A DNA stretch of 32,445 nt from an uncultured Bacteroidales bacterium (lineage in GTDB: Bacteria > Bacteroidota > Bacteroidia > Bacteroidales > JACABE01), in assembly GCA_903899825.1 (NCBI GenBank), contig CAIUKU010000287.1, positions 1 through 32,445 on the forward strand, read 5' to 3'. The notes beneath the pieces were generated by a model that saw nothing but the letters and a program-made list of their open reading frames with translations, did no database searches and was not told where the DNA came from. The translations under genes and the position numbers were made by a program. Each line of letters starts with the position of its first letter. The stretch's first letter is position 1. Of the stretch, positions 16,763 through 24,318 are shown in pieces.

Positions 16763-17530
16763 ATGAAAAAAATAATCACCTATAATGTCAACGGTATCAG
16801 ATCGGCGATGTCGAAAGGCTGGCTGGACTGGGTAAAAATTGTGAATCCTGATATTATTTGTTTACAGGAACTTAAAGCCCAGGCAGACCAATTGCCTATA
16901 CTTGAATTTCAGGAAGCAGGCTATCATTGTTATTACAAAACAGCTGTAAAAAAAGGCTATAGTGGCGTTGCCATTCTGACCAAAGAAATTCCTGATAACG
17001 TTATTTATGGCATCGGGGTTGAAAAATATGACAATGAAGGTCGCTATATCCGTGCTGATTATGGGGATGTATCTGTTATAAGTGCTTATCATCCTTCAGG
17101 GAGCAGCGGAGATGAACGCCAGGGATTTAAAATGATATGGCTCAACGATTTTCATGATCATATCAAGGAATTAAGAAAACAAAGGCCCAATTTAATTCTG
17201 GCAGGCGATTACAATATTTGTCACAAACCTATTGATATTCACGATCCTATAAGAAATGCAACCAGCTCAGGCTTTTTGCCCGAGGAACGCGAATGGATAG
17301 GAGGGTTTATCAACGATGGTTTTGTGGATGCTTTCAGAGCATTTAACCAGCAACCCCATCAATATACCTGGTGGAGTTTTCGTACCAGAGCCAGAGACCG
17401 TAATTTAGGCTGGCGCATCGATTATTTTATGGTGAGCGAAAGCCTGGCAGATAAAATGAAACGTTCAGTAATTCTGGCAGATGCAGTACATTCTGATCAC
17501 TGCCCGGTTTTGCTGGAAATTGATTTTTAA
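16763..17530 (+). CDS. xth: Exodeoxyribonuclease III / AP endonuclease
   Basis: This DNA-repair enzyme cuts at abasic sites and removes 3' blocking groups in base-excision repair. The 255 residues show the full endonuclease/exonuclease/phosphatase set. These are the N-terminal YNVNGIR (residues 7-13), the metal ligand in LQELKAQ (Glu36), and YHPSGSSGDERQ. The catalytic GDYNICH and the C-terminal SDHCPVLLEIDF (Asp245-His246) complete it. WWSFRTRARDRNLGWRIDYF is the conserved DNA-contact loop. It opens directly at MKKIITYNVNG, so the start is clear. It has its own promoter and a structured leader. Confidence 0.96.
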   Translation: MKKIITYNVNGIRSAMSKGWLDWVKIVNPDIICLQELKAQADQLPILEFQEAGYHCYYKTAVKKGYSGVAILTKEIPDNVIYGIGVEKYDNEGRYIRADYGDVSVISAYHPSGSSGDERQGFKMIWLNDFHDHIKELRKQRPNLILAGDYNICHKPIDIHDPIRNATSSGFLPEEREWIGGFINDGFVDAFRAFNQQPHQYTWWSFRTRARDRNLGWRIDYFMVSESLADKMKRSVILADAVHSDHCPVLLEIDF

Positions 17531-17572
17531 TACAGAAGTAGCTATATTTAAAAATATAGAAAGCAATATTTT

Positions 17573-17604
17573 GAACGCGGATGACGCGGATACCTTCGGC
17601 AAAC
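17573..17604 (+). repeat. Left arm of 32-bp inverted repeat flanking the GxxExxY pseudogene
   Basis: This starts GAACGCGGATGACGCGGATA and matches the reverse complement of 18018-18049 at 30 of 32 bases, including the first 24 without a mismatch. A third copy, in the orientation of the right arm, lies at 22553-22584 (29 of 32). The arm is GC-rich against an AT-rich background. Confidence 0.9.
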
Positions 17605-17622
17605 ACGGATTAAACCGATTTT

Positions 17623-18012
17623 ATGGAAATATTAAACAAAGAATTAACAGATTGCATATTAAAGGTTTTTTATGACGTCTATAATGAACTTGGTTATGGT
17701 TTTCTTGAAAAAGTTTACCAAAATTCAATGTATATTGAATTATGTTCACGTGGTTTTAAGGTTGAAGCTAATAAACATATAAAAGTTTATTATAAGGAAA
17801 TAGAAGTAGGTGTATATTATGCTGATTTGTTAGTTGAAAATACTGTAATTTTAGAATGAAAAGCTGCTGATGTAATTGTTAATGAATTTGAATATCAATT
17901 ATTAAATTATCTGCGAGCTACAAATATTGAGGTTGGGCTTATGCTTAACTTCGGAATTAAGCCAGCGTTTAAAAGAAAAGTTTTTGATAATTTAAGAAAG
18001 CATCAGCGATAA
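17623..18012 (+). pseudogene. GxxExxY protein (PD-(D/E)XK nuclease-like), broken by an in-frame TGA
   Basis: The frame reads 78 codons from ATG 17623 to TGA 17857-17859. It then continues in the same frame to TAA at 18010-18012, for 129 codons in total, the usual family size. The family signature is present as GFLEKVY (G-x-x-E-x-x-Y, residues 27-33). The nuclease-like core follows: Asp in YYADLL, then E-stop-K where intact members have E-L-K. Changing one base (TGA to TTA, Leu) restores the motif. The rest (KAADVIVNEFEYQLLNYLRA, then GLMLNFG and RKVFDN) is well conserved. TGA ends other genes here (for example at 24879 and 30618), so general recoding is unlikely. The gene lies between near-perfect 32-bp inverted repeats, suggesting a mobile or formerly mobile cassette. 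The function of the family is unknown to me. Confidence 0.85.
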
Positions 18013-18017
18013 TCAGC

Positions 18018-18049
18018 GTTTACCAAAGGTATCCGCGTCATCCGCGTTC
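18018..18049 (-). repeat. Right arm of 32-bp inverted repeat flanking the GxxExxY pseudogene
   Basis: Reverse-complementary to 17573-17604 at 30 of 32 positions; the differences are two C/T changes near the inner end. It begins 5 bases after the pseudogene's final stop and ends 39 bases before the ATG of the OmpA-family gene, so it also forms that gene's upstream region. Confidence 0.9.
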
Positions 18050-18088
18050 TGTTAAATCAAAAAATAATTAATACAAATAACAAATAAT

Positions 18089-19123
18089 ATGAAAAACTCA
18101 TTAAATTTAAAATTCCTGCTTTTTGCAGCCATGCTGATAATGGTTACATCCTGTGTAACCCAAAAACGTTATGCCGATCTGGAAACCAAGTATAAAAAAT
18201 GCAATGATGATCTTACAACGATTGAAAAATCGAAAAACGATATTGCTGTCCAGAATACAGAACTGAATGCTGTAATTGAAAAAATGAAGAAAGAAAGATC
18301 AGAAAATGAAATGGCTTCCACTGAGGTAAGAAATAATTTCGATAAATTACTGGCTGAACAAACCGTATTATCAGCGGATTATGCTGCTATGCAACAGAAA
18401 TACAATAAATTATTGGGTGGCAACCGTGCCGAAACTTCTGAAATCATGGAAGCTTTGCAAAAAACACAAAGTGATTTACTGAAAAAAGAAAATGATCTGA
18501 AGAAAACCGAAACTGAAATGCAGCTCATGCAATTACAGCTCAATGAGAAAAAGAAAAATCTGGACAATTTATCTGCTGAGATGGATGTAAAAGAAAAAAA
18601 ACTGAACGAATTGCAGGCCATTCTTGATAATAAAGACAAACAGGTCAACGATCTGAAAAATAAAATCACCGATGCTTTGTTGGGATTTAAAGACAAAGGT
18701 TTGACCATCAACACCCGCAACGGGAAAGTTTATGTATCGATGGACGAAAAATTGCTTTTTGCTTCCGGCAGCTGGAACATAGCCGAAGATGGCAAAACAG
18801 CCTTGCGGAATGTAGCCAAAGTGCTGGAACTAAATCCTGATATCAATGTAATGATAGAAGGCCATACCGACAATGTACCCTATAATGGTGCTGGACAGGT
18901 AAAAGACAACTGGGATTTGAGTGTATTGAGAGCCACTTCTATTGTCAAGATCATATTGGAAAACAAAGGCATAGAAGCCCAGCGGATTATTGCTTCGGGC
19001 AGAAGCCAGTATGTGCCGGTAGAAGCAATGGATACCAAAGAAGCCCGTGCCAAAAACCGCCGTACAGAGATTATTTTAACACCTAAAATGGATGCCTTGT
19101 TTAAAATACTTGAATCGAATTAG
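18089..19123 (+). CDS. OmpA-family peptidoglycan-associated lipoprotein with coiled coil
   Basis: The 344-residue protein has a lipoprotein signal with lipobox VTSC (Cys22). A long coiled coil runs over residues about 30-195, rich in Lys, Glu, Leu and Asn. The OmpA C-terminal domain follows at about 200-340 (LLFASGSWNIAEDGKTALRNVA, then MIEGHTDNVPY and KNRRTEIIL). The OmpA domain binds peptidoglycan non-covalently and the lipid anchors the other end in the outer membrane, so the coiled coil would act as a spacer across the periplasm. It stands alone, preceded by the repeat-bounded pseudogene, and no promoter motif was recognised. Confidence 0.93.
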   Translation: MKNSLNLKFLLFAAMLIMVTSCVTQKRYADLETKYKKCNDDLTTIEKSKNDIAVQNTELNAVIEKMKKERSENEMASTEVRNNFDKLLAEQTVLSADYAAMQQKYNKLLGGNRAETSEIMEALQKTQSDLLKKENDLKKTETEMQLMQLQLNEKKKNLDNLSAEMDVKEKKLNELQAILDNKDKQVNDLKNKITDALLGFKDKGLTINTRNGKVYVSMDEKLLFASGSWNIAEDGKTALRNVAKVLELNPDINVMIEGHTDNVPYNGAGQVKDNWDLSVLRATSIVKIILENKGIEAQRIIASGRSQYVPVEAMDTKEARAKNRRTEIILTPKMDALFKILESN

Positions 19124-19132
19124 TTTGTAAAG

Positions 19133-19156
19133 TTCATAAAGTATTTAATTTATGAA
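19133..19156 (+). terminator. AT-rich hairpin after the OmpA-family gene
   Basis: TTCATAAA (19133-19140) and TTTATGAA (19149-19156) form a perfect 8-bp stem around an 8-base loop, beginning 10 bases after the stop. It lacks a following T-run, so terminator function is uncertain; it may instead protect the 3' end. Confidence 0.3.
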
Positions 19157-19234
19157 TCAATGCCATTTTGTTAGTGGCTTTGATCCTGACACTTTTAGGT
19201 CTATCGACGCTGAAAGCACTGATATGCAAATTAA

Positions 19235-19264
19235 CCTGACAGCGTCAGAAGGTCCTGTCAGCGT
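19235..19264. repeat. Short direct repeat CCTGACAGCGT / CCTGTCAGCGT
   Basis: Two 11-mers at 19235-19245 and 19254-19264 differ at one base. The first also forms a small hairpin with following bases (CTGAC-AGC-GTCAG). The region is more GC-rich than the surrounding spacer. Two spaced copies upstream of the large surface-protein gene could be a binding site or a fragment of a dispersed repeat. Confidence 0.45.
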
Positions 19265-19321
19265 TAAAATTCCATAATTAACGACATTGTGTTATGAATT
19301 GTAATTCTTTGTTTTTTGTCC

Positions 19322-19358
19322 TTATGAAATTGCTGTAAGCGAAAGTAGAATTTCATAA
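19322..19358 (+). promoter_or_regulatory. 10-bp perfect inverted repeat upstream of the propeller protein
   Basis: TTATGAAATT (19322-19331) and AATTTCATAA (19349-19358) are exact reverse complements around a 17-base loop. The pair ends 57 bases before the ATG at 19416. It may be an operator or a leader hairpin; no -7 motif closer than TAATTTTA (one mismatch) was found. Confidence 0.35.
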
Positions 19359-19415
19359 ATATTTTCTGTTTATATTATTGTGGATTAAAATTTTGTTAAT
19401 TTTACAAAATCTCAA

Positions 19416-22400
19416 ATGATAATAAAAATGAGTAAATATTTCCTGCCATTTCTTATGTACTTATCTTTTTCCATCTCATTGCTGGCGGGCAATCCCTATG
19501 CCGGTAAAACCAAAGAAGCCAAAGCAAGGGAATTCCTCAAAAACCAACCCCTTGAATTTATTGAAAACAAAGGCCAATTTACAAATACCGATGGAAATGC
19601 AGCAGACAATGTGCTGTTTAAAACTTCTTTTGGTAATTGCGATATTTACATTACCGATAAGGGCTTGAGCTATGTGTTTGTGAAGATGGAAGCAGAAAGA
19701 CCGAAGTCAGAAAGACCGAAGTCAGAAGATCGAAGTCAGAAGATCGAAGTCAGAAGACTAAAGACGGAAGACCGAAATCCCGCATTTGGAGAAAAGGAGA
19801 AAGAAGAAAACAGAAAAGTATCCTACTACCGCTTAGATATGGATTTAGTTGGAGCCAATATCGTGAAATCCAATATCATCAAAGAAGAAGAAAGTATACA
19901 GGGACATTTTAATTATTTTTATCCCCATTGTCCCCAGGGAATTTATGATGTGAAGGCTTATGGCAAGATTACGATCAAAAACATTTACAAAGGCATAGAC
20001 TGGGTGATTTATACCAATGCTGACTCTAAGGACCATCCCCTGAAATACGATTTTGTAGTACATCCCGGTGCTGATTATAAAGCTATTCAAATAAAATTCC
20101 TGAATGCTCAAAGCACAAGCCTCACAGATAACGATACCAAGCTTAAAATACAAACTATTGCAGGGAATATTGAGGAGGGGAATCTGTATTCCTACTTAAT
20201 AAATGAAAAAACAGAAGTAACGACCAATTATGTTATTTCAGCTGATTCCACCATCTCATTTAAGATGGCAGATTACGATAGTTCGAAAATCTTAATCATT
20301 GATCCATTGGTTTGGGCTACGTATTATGGGGGGACTGTTACAGACTTTAATTCAATTAGTATTGACAATAAAGATAATATATATATAACTGGGAGTAATC
20401 ATTCAACCGACTTTCCAACGCAACATTTAACTGGTGCATATTGGCAAGCAAATAGTGCTGGTGGAATTCCAGGCCATAATGTTGATTTATTTATATTAAA
20501 ATTTGACTCTTTAAATGTCAGACAATGGGCTACATATTATGGCGGAACGGATATTGATGCAGCTTTATCTATTTGTACAGATAGTTTAAATTATATTTAT
20601 ATTACCGGAGATACATATTCTACAGATTTTCCTACACAACAGTTAACAGGAGCTTATTGGCAATCTTCATTTTCCGGTGGATTTGGAGATGTATTTATTC
20701 TGAAATTTAATAATCAGGGAGTAAGACAATGGGCAACATATTATGGTGGTAATGCACAAGATGGTGCAACATCAATTCTTACTGATAATCAAGGGAATCT
20801 GTACATAACAGGAGGTACTACTTCTCAAGATTTACCCACACAACAATTAACTGGTGCGTATTGGCAAGCAACAAATGTGGTAAATTATAGCAATGTATTT
20901 ATATTAAAATTTAATTATCAAGGAGTGAGGCAATGGGCAACTTATTATGGAGGTGAAGGTGCAACCGGATATTCGATGTGTATTGACAGTCAAAATAATC
21001 TTTTTATTACAGGAGTGGCTGGCTCCAACTTTCCAACTCAACAATTATCTGGTGCATATTGGCAAGCGAATAGTGGGGGTGTTACAAATGCTTTTATTTT
21101 AAAGTTTAATAATCAAGGTTTAAGATTATGGGCTACATATTATGGAGGTAATGGCGGAATTATGGGTGATTGTGCTCAAGCAATTTGTGCTGATAGCCAT
21201 GATAATATATTTATTACTGGATTTACTGGCTCAACAAATTTCCCAATCCAACAATTTCCTGGTGCTTATTGGCAGGACACAATGAAAAGTAATACAGTGA
21301 ATATTTTTATTTTGAAATTCAATAATCAGGGAGTAAGACAATGGGCTACCTATTATGGTGGAAGTTCTGTAGATTATTTTAATGATTGTTATGATAAAAT
21401 AATTTGTGCTGATAAGCAAGATAATATTTATATCACAGGATTAAGTTGCTCTCAGGATTTTCCGGTTCAACTATTATCTGGTGAATATTTTCAAGTAAAT
21501 GATAATGGTGTAGCAAAATCTTTTATACTTAAATTTTGCAATTCTGGTGTTAGGCAATGGGCAACATTATACGGCACTGGTGATGGAGCATACGGTAGAA
21601 GTATTGCTGTTAACAGTCAAAATTCTGTTTTTTTTATTGGCTCAAGTTGGGGGCCTGGTTTATATACAATGAATCCAGGTAATGGAGCATATTTCAATAA
21701 TATTTTTGGAGGTATACATGATAGTTATATTATTAAAATGAATTTTTTAAATAACCCATATATTAATAATTACAAACCAACTTCATTACAAGCAAATAAA
21801 AATAATATTTGCAGGAATGATAATGGTAACCTAATTTTAAATGCTTTTGGGGGATCAGGAGGAATATTAAAATGGTATATAGGTGGATGTGGTCTAAATT
21901 ATATCGGTATGGATACTGTTTTAACATTGCCTTTCCCAACACAAACAACTACATACTTTGCTCGTTGGGAAATCGGCTGCAATTTTAGTTCTGATTGTGA
22001 TAGTATTATTATTAAAGTCAAACCATCACCAATGATTAACTTAGGAGGTGATACAATATTATGTCAAGATTCACCTTTTTTGCTAAATGCAACATACCCA
22101 AATGCATCATATTTATGGCAGGATAATTCAACGAATCCAACTTTCAATGTCAGCCAACAGGGATTATATTGGGTAAAGACAACAATTGACAGTTGCAGCA
22201 GTATAGACAGTATAAATATTATTATTGAAGATTGTGAAATTATTTTGGAAATTCCTAACTTTTTCTCTCCGAATAATGATGATGTAAACGATGTGTTTCA
22301 TCCTTCAAAAATAAAAGGAATTTTATCAATGCATACCATGATTTATAACCGATGGGGGAATTTGGTGTTTACTACAGATGAATTGTCCATAAAATGGGAT

Positions 22401-22517
22401 GGAAAAACAAACAAAGGAGATCAGGTGGCGGATGGGGTGTATTATTGGATTGTAAATTATAGTGATAGAAATGGAATAACTGCAAGCAAAAATGGTTCAG
22501 TAACAGTGCTCAGGTGA
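19416..22517 (+). CDS. Large secreted SBBP beta-propeller protein with type B sorting domain
   Basis: The 1033-residue product begins with a signal peptide (residues about 1-25). An N-terminal domain typical of this family follows (FIENKGQFTNTDG, then FGNCDIYITDKGLSYVF). Seven repeats of about 68 residues come next, each opening with a WATYYGG motif (coding near 20314, 20527, 20730, 20934, 21129, 21342 and 21558, the last WATLYGT) and carrying DNIYITG and TDFPTQQLTGAYWQ elements. Seven copies fit one seven-bladed propeller. Two Ig-like modules follow; the second (INLGGDTILCQDSPFLLNA, YLWQDNS) resembles one in the protein at 10771. The CHU_C sorting domain (EIPNFFSPNNDDVNDVF, YNRWGNLVF) ends it. 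Residues about 93-122 come from a 14/15-nt repeat array. The ligand or role is unknown; adhesion is a common guess. Confidence 0.9.
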   Translation: MIIKMSKYFLPFLMYLSFSISLLAGNPYAGKTKEAKAREFLKNQPLEFIENKGQFTNTDGNAADNVLFKTSFGNCDIYITDKGLSYVFVKMEAERPKSERPKSEDRSQKIEVRRLKTEDRNPAFGEKEKEENRKVSYYRLDMDLVGANIVKSNIIKEEESIQGHFNYFYPHCPQGIYDVKAYGKITIKNIYKGIDWVIYTNADSKDHPLKYDFVVHPGADYKAIQIKFLNAQSTSLTDNDTKLKIQTIAGNIEEGNLYSYLINEKTEVTTNYVISADSTISFKMADYDSSKILIIDPLVWATYYGGTVTDFNSISIDNKDNIYITGSNHSTDFPTQHLTGAYWQANSAGGIPGHNVDLFILKFDSLNVRQWATYYGGTDIDAALSICTDSLNYIYITGDTYSTDFPTQQLTGAYWQSSFSGGFGDVFILKFNNQGVRQWATYYGGNAQDGATSILTDNQGNLYITGGTTSQDLPTQQLTGAYWQATNVVNYSNVFILKFNYQGVRQWATYYGGEGATGYSMCIDSQNNLFITGVAGSNFPTQQLSGAYWQANSGGVTNAFILKFNNQGLRLWATYYGGNGGIMGDCAQAICADSHDNIFITGFTGSTNFPIQQFPGAYWQDTMKSNTVNIFILKFNNQGVRQWATYYGGSSVDYFNDCYDKIICADKQDNIYITGLSCSQDFPVQLLSGEYFQVNDNGVAKSFILKFCNSGVRQWATLYGTGDGAYGRSIAVNSQNSVFFIGSSWGPGLYTMNPGNGAYFNNIFGGIHDSYIIKMNFLNNPYINNYKPTSLQANKNNICRNDNGNLILNAFGGSGGILKWYIGGCGLNYIGMDTVLTLPFPTQTTTYFARWEIGCNFSSDCDSIIIKVKPSPMINLGGDTILCQDSPFLLNATYPNASYLWQDNSTNPTFNVSQQGLYWVKTTIDSCSSIDSINIIIEDCEIILEIPNFFSPNNDDVNDVFHPSKIKGILSMHTMIYNRWGNLVFTTDELSIKWDGKTNKGDQVADGVYYWIVNYSDRNGITASKNGSVTVLR
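19694..19779 (+). repeat. Tandem 14/15-nt repeat array within the coding sequence
   Basis: Six units run end to end: AGAAAGACCGAAGTC twice (15 nt), AGAAGATCGAAGTC twice (14 nt), then the degenerate AGAAGACTAAAGAC and GGAAGACCGAAATC (14 nt each). Because 14 is not a multiple of three, successive units are read in different frames (ERPKS, ERPKS, EDRSQ, KIEVRR, and so on), giving a charged low-complexity segment. Gain or loss of a 14-nt unit would shift the frame. Confidence 0.9.
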
Positions 22518-22552
22518 TTCAGTAATAAATTATAAAATCCGTGATTATCCTC

Positions 22553-22584
22553 GTTTACCGAAGGTATCAGCGTCATCTGCGTTC
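22553..22584 (-). repeat. Solo copy of the 32-bp repeat that flanks the GxxExxY pseudogene
   Basis: On the minus strand this matches 17573-17604 at 29 of 32 bases. Similarity continues outside it (GTGATTATCCTC here, CGATAATCAGC before the right arm). It stands without a GxxExxY gene and 24 bases before the methyltransferase ATG. It shows that the element is a dispersed repeat, either a remnant of a lost cassette or an independent unit. Confidence 0.85.
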
Positions 22585-22608
22585 CAATAAAACATTATTA
22601 ATAAAAAA

Positions 22609-23394
22609 ATGAATAAATTTCAATTAATTATCAATTACCTCAACTACCGTTTTACGGCTCAAACCAAATACGATGTTCATTCACCTTTTGTATTTCAGTT
22701 ACTTACCAACGTAATTAATGACAAGACTGTATTGCCTGCTTATAAAGAGATAGAAAATCTGCGTTCCAGCCTTTTAAAAAACAAAACTGAAATACTGATT
22801 GAAGATTTTGGCGCAGGTAGTTTGAAAGGCAATACAAAAACAAAAACGCTAGCTGAAATTGCACGGAATGCGGCCAAGCCACCCAAATATGCTCAGCTCT
22901 TATACCGTCTGGTCAAGCATTTTCAGCCTGACAGTTTACTGGAACTGGGCACTTCAATGGGTATCAGTACGGCTTACATGGCCAAAGCTTCGCCTGCTAC
23001 CAAAATTACGACCATAGAAGGCAGCGAAGCCATTGCAAAACTGGCAACTGAAAATTTCAGTTTATTGAATCTGTCAAATATCAAGGTCATTACCGGAAAT
23101 TTTGATGTACAGCTTCCGCTTTTACTGGAAAATAGGCATGAATTTGATTTTGTTTTTTTCGATGGTAATCACCGGAAAATTCCAACGCTTTCTTATTTTG
23201 AAAGCTGTCTGAAACACAAGCACAACGACAGTGTTTTTGTTTTCGATGATATTCACTGGTCAGCAGAAATGGAAGAAGCCTGGGAAATCATCAAGCAATC
23301 TCCTGAAGTTACGGTTAGCATTGATTTGTTTTTTATAGGATTGGTTTTTTTTAGAAAAGCATCCACAAAAGAAAATTTTATTATACGATTTTAA
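22609..23394 (+). CDS. Class I SAM-dependent methyltransferase
   Basis: A 261-residue protein with an O-methyltransferase-like Rossmann domain. SAM motif I is LLELGTSMGISTAYMA (about residues 104-119). The acidic ribose-binding residue follows in ITTIEGSE, and there is a DFVFFDGNHRKIPT motif (about 180-193). The N-terminal 90 residues (KYDVHSPFVFQLLTNVI) are conserved in Bacteroidota relatives. The C-terminal part includes FVFDDIHWSAEMEEAWEII. The methyl acceptor is unknown. It lies just after the solo 32-bp repeat and before an AAATCACC-word spacer, so it is probably transcribed alone. Confidence 0.88.
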   Translation: MNKFQLIINYLNYRFTAQTKYDVHSPFVFQLLTNVINDKTVLPAYKEIENLRSSLLKNKTEILIEDFGAGSLKGNTKTKTLAEIARNAAKPPKYAQLLYRLVKHFQPDSLLELGTSMGISTAYMAKASPATKITTIEGSEAIAKLATENFSLLNLSNIKVITGNFDVQLPLLLENRHEFDFVFFDGNHRKIPTLSYFESCLKHKHNDSVFVFDDIHWSAEMEEAWEIIKQSPEVTVSIDLFFIGLVFFRKASTKENFIIRF

Positions 23395-23414
23395 TAAAAG
23401 TATCGTTTTATTCT

Positions 23415-23472
23415 ATAATCACTAAATCACTAAATCACCAAATCACCAAATCAATATAACGCCAAATCAAAA
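23415..23472. repeat. AAATCACC/AAATCACT word repeats
   Basis: Several near-identical octamers (TCACTAAA and TCACCAAA types) run in tandem between the methyltransferase and the ABC ATPase gene. They look like another degenerate intergenic word array and not like spaced CRISPR repeats. Confidence 0.5.
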
Positions 23473-23481
23473 AATATTTTG

Positions 23482-23489
23482 TAGATTTG
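23482..23489 (+). promoter_or_regulatory. Candidate -7 promoter element of the ABC ATPase gene
   Basis: TAGATTTG fits TAnnTTTG, 22 bases before the ATG at 23512. No -33 TTG at good spacing was found. Confidence 0.4.
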
Positions 23490-23511
23490 TACCTCTAAAA
23501 AAACACAAAAA

Positions 23512-24237
23512 ATGGCTGAAGAAATCATTACGTTGAGCAATATTGCAAAGCATTATAAAGTTGGAACAGAAATTGTTAAAGCATTGCGTACGATATCACT
23601 TACCATCTATAAAAACGAATATGTAGCCCTGATGGGACCTTCAGGATCCGGTAAATCCACCTTGATGAATATACTGGGATGTCTGGATACACCGACTTAT
23701 GGAACCTATATTCTGAATAAACACGATGTAAGTAAACTGGATGATAATTCACTGGCTGAAATCCGCAACAAGGAAATCGGCTTTGTGTTTCAGACGTTTA
23801 ACCTTTTACCCCGTTCAACTGCATTGGAAAATGTAATGTTACCCTTAATCTACGCCGGAATGAACAAAGCCGACCGTATTGAAAAAGGCGAAAAAACCCT
23901 GGCTGATGTAAAGCTTGCCGACAGAATGAAGCACAGACCCAACGAATTGTCGGGTGGTCAACGTCAGCGTGTGGCTGTAGCAAGAGCTCTGGTAAATGAC
24001 CCATCAATTATACTTGCAGATGAGCCTACCGGAAATCTCGATTCAAAAACTTCCGTGGAAATTATGGGTTTATTTGAAGAAATTCATAGAAAAGGAAATA
24101 CCATTATTGTAGTAACCCACGAAGAAGACATTGCCCGTCATGCTCATCGTATTATCCGTTTGATCGATGGTGAGGTAGCTTCCGATGAAATCAACCCTAA
24201 AATTCGCAAAATGGCGGATTATCTGGTAGAAGTTTAG
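23512..24237 (+). CDS. ABC transporter ATP-binding protein of the MacB/LolD type
   Basis: The cytoplasmic ATPase of a type VII (mechanotransmitting) ABC transporter. The 241 residues contain Walker [10 protein letters not shown] (42-50), the Q-loop Gln94 in [10 protein letters not shown], and the signature [15 protein letters not shown] (146-160). Walker B is [13 protein letters not shown] (from 166), and the switch is His203 in [11 protein letters not shown]. The FQTFNLLP and TGNLDS wording places it with MacB, LolD and FtsE relatives. Its partner permease is not adjacent; the next gene is a cobalamin adenosyltransferase. The adaptor and TolC-like genes 14-16 kb upstream are possible partners, but that is inference. 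Confidence 0.94.
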   Translation: MAEEIITLSNIAKHYKVGTEIVKALRTISLTIYKNEYVALMGPSGSGKSTLMNILGCLDTPTYGTYILNKHDVSKLDDNSLAEIRNKEIGFVFQTFNLLPRSTALENVMLPLIYAGMNKADRIEKGEKTLADVKLADRMKHRPNELSGGQRQRVAVARALVNDPSIILADEPTGNLDSKTSVEIMGLFEEIHRKGNTIIVVTHEEDIARHAHRIIRLIDGEVASDEINPKIRKMADYLVEV

Positions 24238-24239
24238 GT

Positions 24240-24297
24240 GAAAAAGGTTAAAGGTTAAAGTTTAAAGTATAAAGTAAAAAGTTAAAGTTTTTAGAAA
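24240..24297. repeat. AAAGTT-word spacer related to 9619-9720
   Basis: A run of GGTTAAAGTTTAAAGT-like words follows the ATPase stop. The 15-mer ATAAAGTAAAAAGTT at 24269-24283 is identical to 9635-9649 in the spacer before the Usp gene. This indicates a repeat family shared by distant intergenic regions. Confidence 0.55.
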
Positions 24298-24318
24298 ACA
24301 ATTATCCTACAATCAGGT

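Noticed and set aside
17857-17859. TGA read as an amino acid (recoding or selenocysteine) in the GxxExxY frame
   Set aside because: TGA is the normal stop of other genes here (24879, 30618, 22517), intact relatives have an ordinary residue at this place, and no recoding hairpin was noticed just downstream.
19694-19779. CRISPR-like array
   Set aside because: Units are contiguous 14/15-mers with no spacers and lie inside a coding frame; no cas gene is present.
20314-21700. Long DNA repeats as a possible repeat-induced or CRISPR feature
   Set aside because: They are diverged codons of seven protein repeats (WATYYGG blades) of about 68 residues, explained by the beta-propeller fold.
24240-24318. 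Cobalamin riboswitch upstream of the adenosyltransferase
   Set aside because: The spacer is only AAAGTT words; no B12-box or conserved fold elements are visible.
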